Source: Nemertoderma westbladi (Eukaryota > Xenacoelomorpha > Nemertodermatida > Nemertodermatidae). From it: a stretch of DNA of 64,000 bases. Of the stretch, positions 20,801 to 32,800 are shown in pieces; position 1 is the stretch's first letter; the number at the start of each line of letters is the position of its first letter. The position numbers and the translations under genes were made by a program. Location of the stretch: NCBI GenBank assembly GCA_032718475.1, contig JAUCBJ010008405.1, forward strand, positions 1-64,000, in the 5' to 3' direction. The notes beneath the pieces were generated by a model that did no database searches, was not told the DNA's origin, and saw nothing but the letters and a program-made list of their open reading frames with translations.

Positions 20801-21170
20801 CACCAAATCTCTGGATGGCACATTCACAAGAATGCGACGCCGGGTACATTGTGTCAAGTACAATGCACACATCTCCAACCAGACACTATATAACATTGGA
20901 GGTGTCTCATTGGTTCCCCCAAGCTTGACACTAGAACAAAATCGGCTCCGCTTTGCAGGACATTGCTTTCGCCGTGAGGACCAGCCAGTGCATAATCTTG
21001 TACTTTGGCAGCCTCATGGAGTGAATAAGCATGGTGGACAACCCATGACTTTCTTGAGACGCATCTTAAAGGACACTGGCCTTGAAGATGCGGATGATCT
21101 AGCAAATGTCATGGGTGATAGGGAGTTGTGGCGGTGCGATTTTGTCGATAAGCCGGCACAGCATTCTTAA
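17874..21170 (+). CDS. RTE-like ORF: AP endonuclease-reverse transcriptase
   Basis: A 1098-residue ORF from ATG 17874; the frame extends 7 codons upstream only to a TTG. N-terminal ~105 residues are Pro/Ser-rich. The endonuclease has VQEHRM (~153), LGDFNA (~270) and SSDHRLI (~358). The reverse transcriptase has SFRGISLISIAAKLYNRILL (~658), VDFFKAFDSVSR (~728, first catalytic Asp), LQGDTLAPFLF (~786) and FADD (~840, a variant of YADD). The C-terminal region (RLRFAGHCFRRED, GGQPMTFLRRILKDTGLEDA) is typical of RTE/RTEX elements. It nicks the target and copies its own RNA there. No inactivating change is visible. Exact clade needs phylogeny. Confidence 0.92.
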   Translation: MANQGVVFAPRADSAKKHPPTPTMDYISNAEVRPLEASGITGHNRPHRRQLTPDRLPVSPPTGERAANNSLSPFPDDLSGPNPGSPGRPDCDGERDSGVGGYSHVPPRPTKPLVNLRQVTRLASVNTLTLGSPMRQGELTALADKLSLSAVGVQEHRMQTGQTDEVLIKDMGGGWRLALASADDSGNGGIGLLMNPTAHAALDKIDQISNRIIRCHFSCSGRLAKKFPKVVLIVCYSPTSVAPVEEVENFYHNLQAATDGVDQHAFLTFLGDFNASLHQSPTSPWVYSNSVNRNSVHLQDFISGNGLFSAGTQFKKRTGKLWTHSGPSGHKSQIDHILFRRKYRSSIQDCNAFTLRPFSSDHRLIVAKVRLSLRASRTTKSALPRHDWSSLLQQPSVRSSFTLQLSNRYEALASEAADHCEGYTAFTEAVKLAAAETVPVYPRNRKRAPWTDNKIQKCRNDLHKAQKESRLKQTTAAKNAVKAASRSLNRQYSVNLQDLINQQVDAINDADDSRQSSQAWKSINLLTGRKSQPTTKVKAESPADRLNGWKAHFEKLLNNDRVLPDNFIEVKVSESVLPDIPIGDISFAEVNAAAKSIKTNRASGVDGVPPEVFKIPECLKLIYPIIVDMYRTTRVPQEMKTNKLVPVPKKGNLTLYGSFRGISLISIAAKLYNRILLNRIRDPIERLLRGNQNGFRKGRGTMEPILALRRIIEELSKKKDRHLAVIFVDFFKAFDSVSRSRMFSILSLYGIPDEIIAAIRSVYDGSTTFVSTVDGDTEPFEVLWGVLQGDTLAPFLFIIVVDYVLRMSLDHHNDDGVMITPPTGSRSRGNPAKYLTDLDFADDLGVLSESLEGAQGLLSSLEHAASSVGLFINSRKTKILTVNFESPQQVSDRMSISSKDGMLEHVDDFCYLGSWIRKSGEDLRIRKGKAWAALNRLSRIWKSPRINRKLKVRLFRAAVVPVLLYGSPCWALTAEDTKSLDGTFTRMRRRVHCVKYNAHISNQTLYNIGGVSLVPPSLTLEQNRLRFAGHCFRREDQPVHNLVLWQPHGVNKHGGQPMTFLRRILKDTGLEDADDLANVMGDRELWRCDFVDKPAQHS

Positions 21171-21226
21171 AAATGTAGCTGCAATGCAGCATGCCGATCC
21201 TAGTAGTAGTAGTAGTAAGCAAGTGA

Positions 21227-21942
21227 CATACAGTAGGCTCTAGATATGACCATATTGTTCCCTATGCAAATTATTCGTTATGGAGTGTTTTTTGGTTGGT
21301 GATTACATTTCCGAACCTATTTTTTAGGTTTGATAAAATCTGGATTGTCTGCATGTGTGTCCGTCTGTCTGTTTATCGGTCTCTCTGTCAAAAAACTAAG
21401 AATGCATACCACTCGCCACAAACAGACATGCAGACAGACATTCTAGATATTGACCAACCTAAAAGCTGACATCGGATATGAAATCTCCGCCCAGAAAAAA
21501 CTCTATGACGATAACTTTTGTTAGGAGGTATGCTTCTTTAGTTTTTTAACTGACAGACCGACAGAAAACGGACAGACAGACATGCAGACAAACATTCTAG
21601 ATAGCAACAGAGAGGCATACTCTCTAACTTGTAAATAACCTTATACTATGACTCTGAGCGCGAAACCGAGTTGGTGTAGAAACCATCAAAGAGATGTGGA
21701 ATCTTCCGAAGTAAGAGTCCAGCAAGGACTGCCACTTTAATAAAGTTACCTGTACCATCAAATAATAATGTCGGATTCTATAGAATTGTGTGAGGTGATT
21801 TTATACATTTCATTGTTTACTGATTAATATGGATTCGTAAAAAGAAAGCTACTGTAATTGACAGATGTCCTGAATTAATAAAAATTAAAATATAATTAGC
21901 TATAATTCATCCCAATTTGAATTAAATAATTATAATACAGTA
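21227..21942. other. non-coding DNA with GACAGACA-rich stretch
   Basis: 21350-21610 has repeated CAGACAGACATTCTAGATA-like and TGTCTGTC words in both orientations, probably a decayed inverted repeat. No gene seen. Confidence 0.4.
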
Positions 21943-22529
21943 ATAGGCGAGTCGATCTAGCCGAAAAAGGGGGTCAACCCATAACAAATTCGCAATTTAC
22001 CCAAACCAATTTTTTTTATTCTAAATTACCTTGGTAATACCCCCAAAAAAAGTCTATAAAAATATATTATGCGGATGACTTTTAATTTGCTGTTTCTTTA
22101 TGAAATTTCCTTGCAGTGGAAATGTATAATTTTTTTACAACAGCTACAGTACCTTAATATATCGTCAAATTTTTGATATATTTAAAAATTGGATGCGACT
22201 TCTAGTTTCCGAGATATCGCAATTAATGTGTAACACGCCAGTGTAAACATTACTAATTTCCCATTGAATCACAGCTTATTGTGAAATTAATTAAATTATT
22301 CTGGAACATCACCAATTTGCTACTTACTTTTCCCTACTGTTCCTTTTGTTTGGCTTGTGTTATGCAAATTTACGCAAATGTGCAAATTTCCATGAATAAA
22401 CATATGATCCGCAAAATAAAGTTTTATATAATTTTTTTGGTCATTAATAAGGTAATATAGAATCCAAAATGTGTGGTTCGGATTGATTGCGAAATACTTA
22501 TGAGTTTTTTGCTAGATTGACTCGACTAT
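21943..22529. mobile_element. MITE-like element with short inverted ends
   Basis: ATAGGCGAGTCGATCTAGC at the left and GCTAGATTGACTCGACTAT at the right are inverted with few mismatches; inner AATTCGCAATTT and GATTGCGAAATA also correspond. Non-coding, about 590 bp. TSD not resolved. Confidence 0.5.
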
Positions 22530-24155
22530 AATTATGTACTTCAATTCTTATATATTTAATTAGCAGAAACATAGTTTAATTCACATTTTATTACATAGCA
22601 AGAAAGTTACACTTTTTTCACTATATATTGAAAAATAATGTTCTACGTTTTTACCCCATGTAACACAGTACGCAATTTTATTCTTAAATTGGTACTTTTT
22701 GTTACACAGTTCTCTAATAAAAGCTCGATATATACTGTAGTACAGTAGTGTTACAAAATAAATTGAACTGTGTCGTATTTTAGGCCCTAGGCCTACTGCC
22801 GTCCTAAGGCAGACCCATGTAACTTGAATTTTGACGAAAATGAGATATTGGTATCATTTTAAAGCTTACGGCGAGCTCTATCTGGTGGTAGAACTTAATA
22901 GAGTGCATCTAAACTCTAAAGGGTTTAAAAGGGGGTAGAATGTAACTATATTATATGAATTTGTTAAGGCATGCCAAGGCAGAACCATGTAACCCTAATG
23001 TGATAATGACACTCCATGTAACTATAAGCGTAGGCCTACACCATGTATCTCATGCGAGTTACATTGTCTTGGCTTAGGAACAGCTGTTGAAATTTATATA
23101 ATTTACATGATGTAATATAATTAAACTGGTTAGGATTTGTAAGGTAAATCCATGTACCTGTAACTCGAAAATCAAAATAAAATACATTTTTAAATAGCTA
23201 GCTTAAGTTTGGAGCTCTAAGACTTTCTAGGTATTTAAATAAACTATTTGACTATAAACTTTAGTGTTGAAAATGTTCACACAGACATTCACATGTTTTA
23301 GTGCAGATTCGTTAACTTTAGGTTGATTTTTCTCAAAACTCGATTTTTGAGTTACATGGTTTTGCCTTACATAGGAGGGCACTACTGTTCTCTATTGCTT
23401 CCATAGTTACTGCAATTCAAATTTCTGAACACTGATGCTGCCTTACTCAGTGTTAAATAAGTTAGTGTTTTCGGATATTTATTACGTAACTACAGTAGAG
23501 AGCCGCTTAACAACTTGTAGGCCTACAACCCCAAGACAAGACTGTTAGGCCGTACTCATTTAGCTACTGCACCATCAGAATTGCACAAGTGATTGAAAAA
23601 TAATACCGGTAATGAAAAATAAAATTCCACCAAAATTATTTTCACATTTTACTTTTTTCGACGGAAAAAAATAAGAATATCCTAAATATTATCCCTACGG
23701 AAAAAGGACTCTTTTTTTTCTACAATTTAAGGGTATATTCGAGCGAAAAATTAACCATTTAAGAACAACATAATATTATGATTATGGGATATACAATTAC
23801 TGATACTGCAAAAATCAATGATCAAAACTAAAATCAATGTCGGGTCTGTATCAGCTTTCGCCTTGGAGACGTTAAAGAAGTTAACATATAATATAATATA
23901 TTTAGGTTACGTTAATAAATCATATTATGTTACTGACATAATTAATAGATTTTACAGAATATGGGGTGTGTAATAACAATTCGATTCTTGAAAATTAGTA
24001 CAAGATATCACGTAAAGGTATACAGTAGTGACTAACAACTATAAATATGAAGACTTTAAAATCGGTTATGTTAGATATCAGAAAAAACAAAAAGTTTTGA
24101 TTTAAAGATAATTCAAAGTTTATAGTTCAATAAGTTCACACAGTCGCCGCCAGCG
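22530..24155. other. AT-rich DNA, no gene seen
   Basis: The word CCATGTAAC or its complement recurs at irregular spacing (about 22655, 22815, 22985, 23012, 23350). No open frame or RNA gene supported. The 3' end of the gene at 24156 should fall near the right edge. Confidence 0.4.
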
Positions 24156-24836
24156 TCAGTAGAGATACACTGATATGAGGGCAGCTAACAGTGTCAGATG
24201 GGACACCAATAGGACACCAGCACGGCTTTTAACACGTTTCTTCCCACACGTGTAGTCATATGTTGCCTTTGTCCACTTCAACTCTTTTCCTTTCTTGCAG
24301 GCGCAATACTTATAATTCACTTTACTCACTAACTTCAGATTTTTATCTTTTCCGCAATGTTTTACTTCGTAAGGATTGCCATCATTGTAGGCTTTGTCTT
24401 GCATGCAATTGAACCCTTTTGTCTGAAGCGAAGCCCGTGACATCTCGCTGAAGATGAGGCCGCCCACACAAGCGCAGTAACTCTTACTCACGCACCTCGC
24501 TAAGTCGCCACAATCAGCATCGGTTTTACACTTCGCTGTTGGAAAAGTGAAATAAAATAAATGTTTAATTCAAAATTACATTACTGCGGTGCCACACGTA
24601 ACTGCTTCAGTACACACACATAGAGGGTGACACTTACTGCATTTCCCCTGAATGTAGGGTAAGGAATTCTCGCACATGCATCTTAACTTATCAGTTGAAT
24701 CAAATTTGAGACATTTTGTTTTCTCAGATTCATTGCATTTAGCTTTGGTTAACGAATCTTTTTCGCAATCCTCGCCGATTTTTGCCACCGAGCCATAAAC
24801 ATCCGCCACACCAATAATCAACCAGGAAGCAAACAC
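24156..24836 (-). CDS. Cys-rich, probably GPI-anchored secreted protein (last two exons, 5' end missing)
   Basis: Two minus-strand exons, 24836-24638 and 24535-24156, joined across a 102-bp intron with GTAAGT donor and TTTTCCAACAG acceptor. The join keeps frame and a regular Cys pattern. The first exon opens after a TTTCAG acceptor with a hydrophobic stretch (VFASWLIIGVADVYG), likely the end of a signal peptide whose start codon is in an unseen upstream exon. The body has EB/dickkopf-like short Cys repeats (C..DADC..LARC, YCAC). The C-terminus is hydrophobic after a basic patch (LLVSHLTLLAALISVYLY), as in GPI-anchor signals. Role unknown. The exon structure makes this a real host gene rather than a repeat. 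Confidence 0.65.
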
Positions 24837-25317
24837 CTGAAATAACTATAAATTAACAAACAAATAAAATTATATTTGGTTTTATAATTGCCATTTAGAC
24901 TAGTGGCTTTTATTGTTCTACAGATAGCCTACACACACATCAAAAACCAAAAAATCCTATTCGATTTAAATGGGAAAGAAATAGAAATGATTCCGTTCGT
25001 ATCCATAGTTATAACTTCAGGGATAATGACTGTAGAAAGGGTTTAATGCCACGGTTATCAAAAACAGTTTCTATTTATATGACCATTTCATCCTCACGGA
25101 CGCCTTCAGTAAATAAATTAAAATATATATTATACAACATTAAAACACAACTTATAAACCTAAACCACAATATTAAATTTGACGTAAGGTACAACTAATT
25201 ATTATGCCACCAAATTCCGATATAGACAGTATGATAGGATGTATTAAATTAACATGTTTTCGATTTATCGTAATACTGTATGTAGGCCGAGATAGAATTG
25301 TACATGTGTTGTTAAGG
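24837..25317. other. intronic or upstream DNA of the Cys-rich gene
   Basis: Begins with a plausible splice acceptor (minus strand TTATTTCAG). Searched for a signal-peptide exon with ATG and GT donor; none is convincing, so the first exon is farther upstream or has been displaced by the repeats to the right. Confidence 0.4.
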
Positions 25318-26800
25318 TACTACTAGGATCGACATGCTGCGTTACAGCTGCATTTTTAAGAATGCTGTGCCGGCTTGTCGACAAAATTGCACCGCCCCAA
25401 CTCCCTATCACCTATGACATTTGCTAGATCATCCGCATCTTCAAGGCCAGTGTCCTTTAAGATTCGTTTCAAGAAAGTCATGGGCTGTCCACCATGCTTA
25501 TTCACTCCATGAGGCTGCCAAAGTACAAGATTATGCACTAACTGGTCCTCACGGCGAAAGCAAGTCCTGCGAAGCGGAGGCGACTTTGTTCTAGTGTCAA
25601 GCTTGGGGGAACCAATGAGACACCTCCAATGGTATATAGTGTCTGGTTGGAGATGTGTGCATTGTACTTGACACAGTGAACACGGCGTAGCATTCTTGTG
25701 AATGTGCCATCCAGAGATTTGGTGTCCTCAGCAGTTAGAGCCCAGCAGGACTCCCATAGAGGAGTACTGGAACTACTGCTGCTCTAAATAATCGGACCTT
25801 AATTTTCCGATTAATTCTATGTGACTTCCAAATCCTGGAAAGCCTATTCAAGGCTGCCCATGCCTTTCCCCTACGTATTCGAAGGGCCTCTCCTGACATA
25901 CGGTTCCATCAGCAAGCTGTGTTTTTTGAGGTGTACGCGTACGTGGTTTGGAAAGATATGAGATATTAATTTCAATAAAAATTACGCGATTCCTAAATTT
26001 GTACACTACCCGGTTAAAAAGTACGCATGTGATGGGATTAGTCCTACAATAAAGTAAAGTAAAGTAAAGTAAAGTAAAGTAAACAGTAAAGTACAGTAAA
26101 ATAAACTTATCATTCGAGGTTAAGACCCCTAGATCCCTTCCTAAAATAAAGGTACTTGGCAGGATTTCCTCGGCTTCATGAGACAGAGACAGTAGGTGGA
26201 GTTACCATCACCCCATCATCATTATGATGATCTAAGGACATGCGTAGAACATAGTCAACCACAATTATGAACAAGAATGGCGCAAGTGTGTCTCCATGGA
26301 GGACTCCCCATAATACTTCAAATGGTTCTGTGTCACCATCAACAGTAGACACAAAATGTTGTCGAACCATCATATACTGATCTGATTGCTGCAATAATTT
26401 CATCAGGAATCACATATAATGAAAGTATGCTGAACATACGTGAGCGGGAGACTGAATCAAAGGCCTTGAAGAACTCAACAAAGATAACAGCCAGATGCCT
26501 GTCTTTCTTTTTTGATAACTCTTCAATTATCCTTCTAAGTGGCAAAATTGGCTCCATGGTCCCACGACCTTTTCGGAACCCAATCTGATTTCCACGGATC
26601 AGTCTCTCAATGGGATCTCTGATGCGATTTAATATAATTATATTGTATAGCTTGTCAGCAATCGAGATCAAGGAGATTCCCCGAAAAGAACCATAGGTTA
26701 GGTTGCCCTTCTCGGGAACTGGCACCAACTTATTTGTTTTCATTTCTTGTGGGACTCTTGTTGTTCTGTTCATGTCTACTTTGAGGATGAGCTTTAAACT
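25318..26800 (-). pseudogene. broken RTE-like retrotransposon copy
   Basis: Minus-strand relative of the intact element at 17439-21215: (TAG)n tail at 25318, C-terminal coding part to about 25902, then unrelated DNA, and from 26151 to 26800 the RT region (FRGISLISIADKLYN, VEFFKAFDSVSR, LHGDTLAPFLF). About 250 bp of RT sequence, including the FADD motif, is absent and replaced by a different repeat. There are also frameshifts. Its upstream end meets the satellite at about 26800. Confidence 0.85.
25950..26150 (+). repeat. dispersed repeat copy with AAAGT microsatellite
   Basis: CCCGGTTAAAAAGTACGCAT, GTGATGGGATTAGTCCTAC and TTCGAGGTTAAGACCCCTAG are shared with 63590-63745. Here the middle has expanded to (AAAGT)n at 26050-26085. 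Unknown family (SINE or MITE). Confidence 0.7.
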
Positions 26801-29800
26801 CTTTAGTGTGACTAATTCCTAACCCTACTGCTACTGCTACACACCTCCCAGACTAGTGTGACTAATTCCTAACCCTAATGCTACACACCTCCCAGGCTAG
26901 TGTGACTAATTCCTAACCCGATTGCTACACACCTCCCAGACTAGTGTGACTAATTCCTAACCCTAATGCTACACACCTCCCAGGCTAGTGTGACTAATTC
27001 CTAACCCGATTGCTACACACCTCCCAGACTAGTGTGACTAATTCCTAACCCTACTGCTACTGCTAAACACCTTACAGGCTAATGTGACTAATTCCTAACC
27101 CTACAGTACTGTTACTGCTACACACCTCACAGGCTAGTGTGACTAATTCCTAATCCTACCGCTACACACCTCCCAGGCTAGTGTGACTAGTTCCTAACCC
27201 TACTGCTGCGCACCACCCAGGCTAGTGTGACTAATTCCTAACCCTACTGCTACACACCTCCCAGACTAGTGTGACTAATTCCTAACCCTACTGCTACACA
27301 CCTCACAGGCTAGTGTGACTAATTCCTAACCCGATTGCTACTGCTACACACCTCCCAGGCTAGTGTGACTAATTCCTAACCCTACTGCTACACACCTCAC
27401 AGGCTAGTGTGACTAATTCCTAATCCTACCGCTACACACCTCCCAGGCTAGTGTGACTAGTTCCTGACCCTACTGCTGCGCACCACCCAGGCTAGTGTGA
27501 CTAATTCCAAACGCTACTGCTACACACCTCCCAGGCAAGTGTGACTAATTCCTAACCCTACTGCTACTGCTATACACCTCACAGGCTAGTGTGTCTAGTT
27601 CCTAACCCTACTGCTACACACCTCCCAGGCTAGTGTGACTAATTCCTAACCCTACTGCTACTGCTATACACCTCACAGGCTAGTGTGTCTAGTTCCTAAC
27701 CCTACTGCTACACACCTCCCAGGCTAGTGTGACTAATTCCTAACCCTACTGCTACTGCTATACACCTCACAGGCTAGTGTGTCTAGTTCCTAACCCTACT
27801 GCTACACACCTCCCAGGCTAGTGTGACTAATTCCTAACCCTACTGCTACTGCTATACACCTCACAGGCTAGTGTGTCTAGTTCCTAACCCTAATGCTACA
27901 CACCTCCCAGGCTAGTGTGACTAATTCCTAACCCTAATGCTACTGCTACACACCTCCCAGGCTAGTGTGTCTAGTTCCTAACCCTACTGCTACACACCTC
28001 CCAGGCTAGTGTGACTAATTCCTAACCCTAATGCTACTGCTACACACCTCCCAGGCTAGTGTGTCTAGTTCCTAACCCTACTGCTACACACCTCCCAGGC
28101 TAGTGTGACTAATTCCTAACCCTAGTGCTACTGCTACACACCTCCCAGGCTAGTGTGTCTAGTTCCTAACCCTACTGCTACACACCTCCCAGGCTAGTGT
28201 GACTAATTCCTAACCCTAATGCTACTGCTACACACCTCCCAGGCTAATGTGACTAATTCCTAACCCTACTGCTACACACCTCCCAGGCTAATGTGACTAA
28301 TTCCTAACCATACTGCTACAACACACCTCACAGGCTAGTGTGACTAATTCCTAACCCTACTACTACTGCTACACACCTCACAGGCTAGTGTGACTAATTC
28401 CTAACCCTACTGCTACTGCTACACACCTCCCAGGCTAGTGTGACTAATTCCTAACCCTAATGCTACTGCTACACACCTCCCAGACTAGTGTGACTAATTC
28501 CTAACCCTACTGCTACTGCTACACACCTCCCAGGCGAGTGGGACTAATTCCTAACCCTACTGCTACACATCTTACAGGCTAGTGTGACTAATTTCTAACC
28601 CTACTACTACTGCTACACACCTCCCAGGCTAGTGTGACTAATTCCTAACCCTAATGCTACTGCTACACACCTCCCAGGCTAGTGTGACTAATTCCTAACC
28701 CTACTGCTACTGCTACACACCTCCCAGGCTAGTGTGACTAATTCCTAACTCAACTGCTACTGCTACACACCTCCCGGGCTAGTATGACTAATTCCTAACC
28801 CAACTGCTATTGCTACACACCTCCCAGGCTAGTATGACTAATTCTTAACCCTACTGCTACTGCTACACACCTTACAGGCTAGTGTGACTAATTCCTAACC
28901 CTACTGCTATATACTGCTACACACCTCACAGGCTAGTGTGACTAATTCGTAACCCTACTACTACTGCTACACACCTCACAGGCTACTGTAGTGTGACTAA
29001 TTCATACCCGACTGCTACTGCTACACACCTCCCAGGCTAGTGTGACTAATTCCTAACCCTACTGCTACACACCTCCCAGGCTAGTGTGACTAATTCCTAA
29101 CCCTACTGCTTCACACCTCCCAGGCTAGTGTGACTAATTCGTAACCCTACTACTACTGCTACACACCTCACAGGCTACTGTAGTGTGACTAATTCCTAAC
29201 CCTACTGCTACTGCTAAACACCTTACAGGCTAATGTGACTAATTCCTAACCCTACTGCTACACACCTCACAGGCTACCGTAGTGTGACTAATTCCTAACC
29301 CTACTGCTACTGCTACACACCTCCCAGGCTAGTGTGACTAATTCCTAACCCAACTGCTACACACCTCACATCACAGGCTAGTGTGACTAATTCCTAACCC
29401 AACAGCTACTGCTACACACCTCCCAGGCTAGTGTGACTAATTCCTAACCCTACTGCTACTGCTACACACCTCCCAGGCTATTGTGACTAATTCCTCACCC
29501 AACTGCTACTGCTACTCACCTCACAGGCTACCGTAGTGTGACTAATTCCTAAATCAACTGCTACTGCTACACACCTCCCAGGCTAGTGTGACTAATTCCT
29601 AACCCTACTGCTACTGCTACACACCTCCCAGGCTATTGTGACTAATTCCTCACCCAACTGCTACTGCTACACACCTTACAGGCTAGTGTGACTAATTCCT
29701 AACCCTACTGCTACTGCTACACACCTCCCAGGCTATTGTGACTAATTCCTCACCCAACTGCTACTGCTACTCACCTCACAGGCTACCGTAGTGTGACTAA

Positions 29801-32800
29801 TTCCTAACTCAAGTGCTACTGCTACACACCTCCCATGCTAGTGTGACTAATTCCTAACCCTACTGCTACTGCTACACACCTCCCAGGCTATTGTGAATAA
29901 TTCCTCACCCAACTGCTACTGCTACTCACCTCACAGGCTACCGTAGTATGACTAATTCCTAACTCAACTGCTACTGCTACACACCTCCCGGGCTAGTATG
30001 ACTAATTCCTAACCCAACTGCTATTGCTACACACCTCCCAGGCTAGTATGACTAATTCTTAACCCTACTGCTACTGCTACACACCTTACAGGCTAGTGTG
30101 ACTAATTCCTAACCCTACTGCTATATACTGCTACACACCTCACAGGCTAGTGTGACTAATTCGTAACCCTACTACTACTGCTACACACCTCACAGGCTAC
30201 TGTAGTGTGACTAATTCATACCCGACTGCTACTGCTACACACCTCCCAGGCTAGTGTGACTAATTCCTAACCCTACTGCTACACACCTCCCAGGCTAGTG
30301 TGACTAATTCCTAACCCTACTGCTACTGCTACACACCTCCCAGGCTAGTGACTAATTCCTAATCCAACTGCTACTGCTACACACCTCCCAGGCTAGTGAC
30401 TAATTCCTAACCCTACTGCCTCACAGCTCCCAGTATAGTGTGACTAATTCCTAACCCTATTGCTACACACCTCCCAGGCTAGTGTGACTAATTCCTAACC
30501 CTACTACTACTGCTACACACCTCACAGGCTACTGTAGTGTGACTGATTAATACCCGACTGCTACTGCTACACACCTCCCAGGCTAGTGTGACTAATTCCT
30601 AACCCTACTGCTACACACCTCCCAGGCTAGTGTGACTAATTCCTAACCCTACTGCTACTGCTACACACCTCCCAGGCTAGTGTGACTAATTCCTAACCCT
30701 ACTGCTACTGCTACACACCTCCCACGCTAGTGTGACTAATTCCTAACCCTACTGCTACTGCTACACACCTCCCAGGCTAGTGTGACTAATTCCTAACCCT
30801 ACTGCTACTGCTACATAACTCAAAGGCTAGTGTGACTAATTCATAACCCTACTGCTACTGCTACACACGTCCCAGGCTAGTGTGACTAATTCCTAACCCT
30901 ACTGCTACTGCTACACACCTCCCAGGCTAGTGTGACTAATTCCTAACCCTACTGCTACTGCTACATAACTCAAAGGCTAGTGTGACTAATTCATAACCCT
31001 ACTGCTACTGCTACACACCTCACATGCTAGTGTGACTAATTCCTAACCCTACTGCTACACACCTCACAGGCTAGTGTGTCTAATTCCTAACCCTACTGCT
31101 ACTGCTACACACCTCACATGCTAGTGTGACTAATTCCTAACCCTACTGCTACACACCTCACAGGCTAGTGTGACTAATTCCTAACCCTACTGCTACACAC
31201 CTCCCAGGCTAGTGTGACTAATTCCTAACCCTACTACTACTGCTACACACCTCCGAGGCTAGTGTGACTAATTCCTAACCCTACTGCTACACACCTCCCA
31301 GGCTAGTGTGACTAATTTCTAACCCTACTACTACTGCTACACACCTCCGAGGCTAATGCGACTAATTCCTAACCCTACTGCTACACACCTCCAAGGCTAG
31401 TGTGACTAATTCCTAACCCTACTGCTACACACCTCCAAGGCTAGTGTGACTAATTCCTAACCCTACTGCTACACATCTCACAGGCTAGTGTGACTAATTC
31501 CTAACCCTACTGCTACTGCTACACACCTCCCAGGCTAGTGTGACTAATTCCTAACCCTACTGCTACACACCTCACAGGCTAGTGTGACTAATTCCTAACC
31601 CTACTGCTACTGCTACACACCTCCCAGGCTAGTGCGACTAATTCTTAACCATACTGCTACACACCTCCCGGGCTAGTGTGACTAATTCCTAACCCTACTA
31701 CTACTGCTACACACCTCACAGGCTAGTGTTACTAATTCCTAACCCTACTGCTACTGCTACATACCTCAAAGGCTAGTGTGACTAATTCATAACCCTACTG
31801 CTACTGCTACACACCTCCCAGGCTAGTATGACTAATTCCCAACCCTACTGCTACTGCTACATACCTCAAAGGCTAGTGTGACTAATTCATAACCCTACTG
31901 CTACTGCTACACACCTCACAGGCTAGTGTGTCTAATTCCTAACCCTACTGCTACTGCTACACACCTCACAGGCTAGTGTGACTAATTCCTAACCCTACTG
32001 ATACACACCTCCCACGCTAGTGTGACTAATTCCTAACCCTACTGCTACACACCTCAAAGGCTAGTGTGACTAATTCCTAACCCTACTGCTACACGCCTCA
32101 CAGGCTAGTGTGACTAATTCTTAAGCCTACTGCTACTGCTACACAACTCCCAGGCTAGTGCGACTAATTCCTAACCATACTGCTACACACCTCCCAGGCT
32201 AGTGTGACTAATTCCTAACCCTACTACTACTGCTACACACCTCCGAGGCGAGTGTGACTAATTCCTAACGCTACTGCTACACACCTCCCACGCTAGTGTG
32301 ACTTATTCCTAACCCTACTGCTACTGTTACACACCTCCCAGACTAGTGTGACTAATTCCTAACCCTACTGCTACACACCTCAAAGGCTAGTGTGACTAAT
32401 TCCTAACCCTACTGCTACACGCCTCACAGGCTAGTGTGACTAATTCCTAAGCCTACTGCTACTGCTACACAACTCACAGGCTAGTGCGACTAATTCCTAA
32501 CCATACTGCTACACACCTCACAGGCTAGTGTGACTAATTCCTAACCCTACTGCTACACGCCTCACTGGCAATTGTGACTAATTCCTAAGCCTACTGCTAC
32601 TGCTACACAACTCCCAGGCTAATGCGACTAATTCCTAACCATACTGCTACACACCTCCCAGGCTAGTGTGACTAATTCCTAACCCTACTACTACTGCTAC
32701 ACACCTCCGAGGCTAGTGTGACTAATTCCTAACGCTACTGCTACACACCTCCCACGCTATTGTGACTAATTCCTAACCCTACTGCTACACGCCTCACAGG

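Larger units (their letters stand above)
17439..21215 (+). mobile_element. full-length RTE-like non-LTR retrotransposon
   Basis: A 3777-bp insertion between 11-bp duplications TAAGCAAGTGA (17428-17438 and 21216-21226). It has a ~435-bp 5' untranslated region, one long intact ORF, a very short 3' untranslated region (about 45 bp) and a (TAG)n tail. A short 3' region ending in a microsatellite rather than poly(A) is typical of the RTE clade. Intact ORF and exact TSD suggest a young, possibly competent copy. Related partial copies are at 13140-13460 and 25318-26800. Confidence 0.9.

Noticed and set aside
19259-21105. Minus-strand frames within the RTE ORF
   Set aside because: Antisense shadows of the 1098-codon endonuclease-RT gene.
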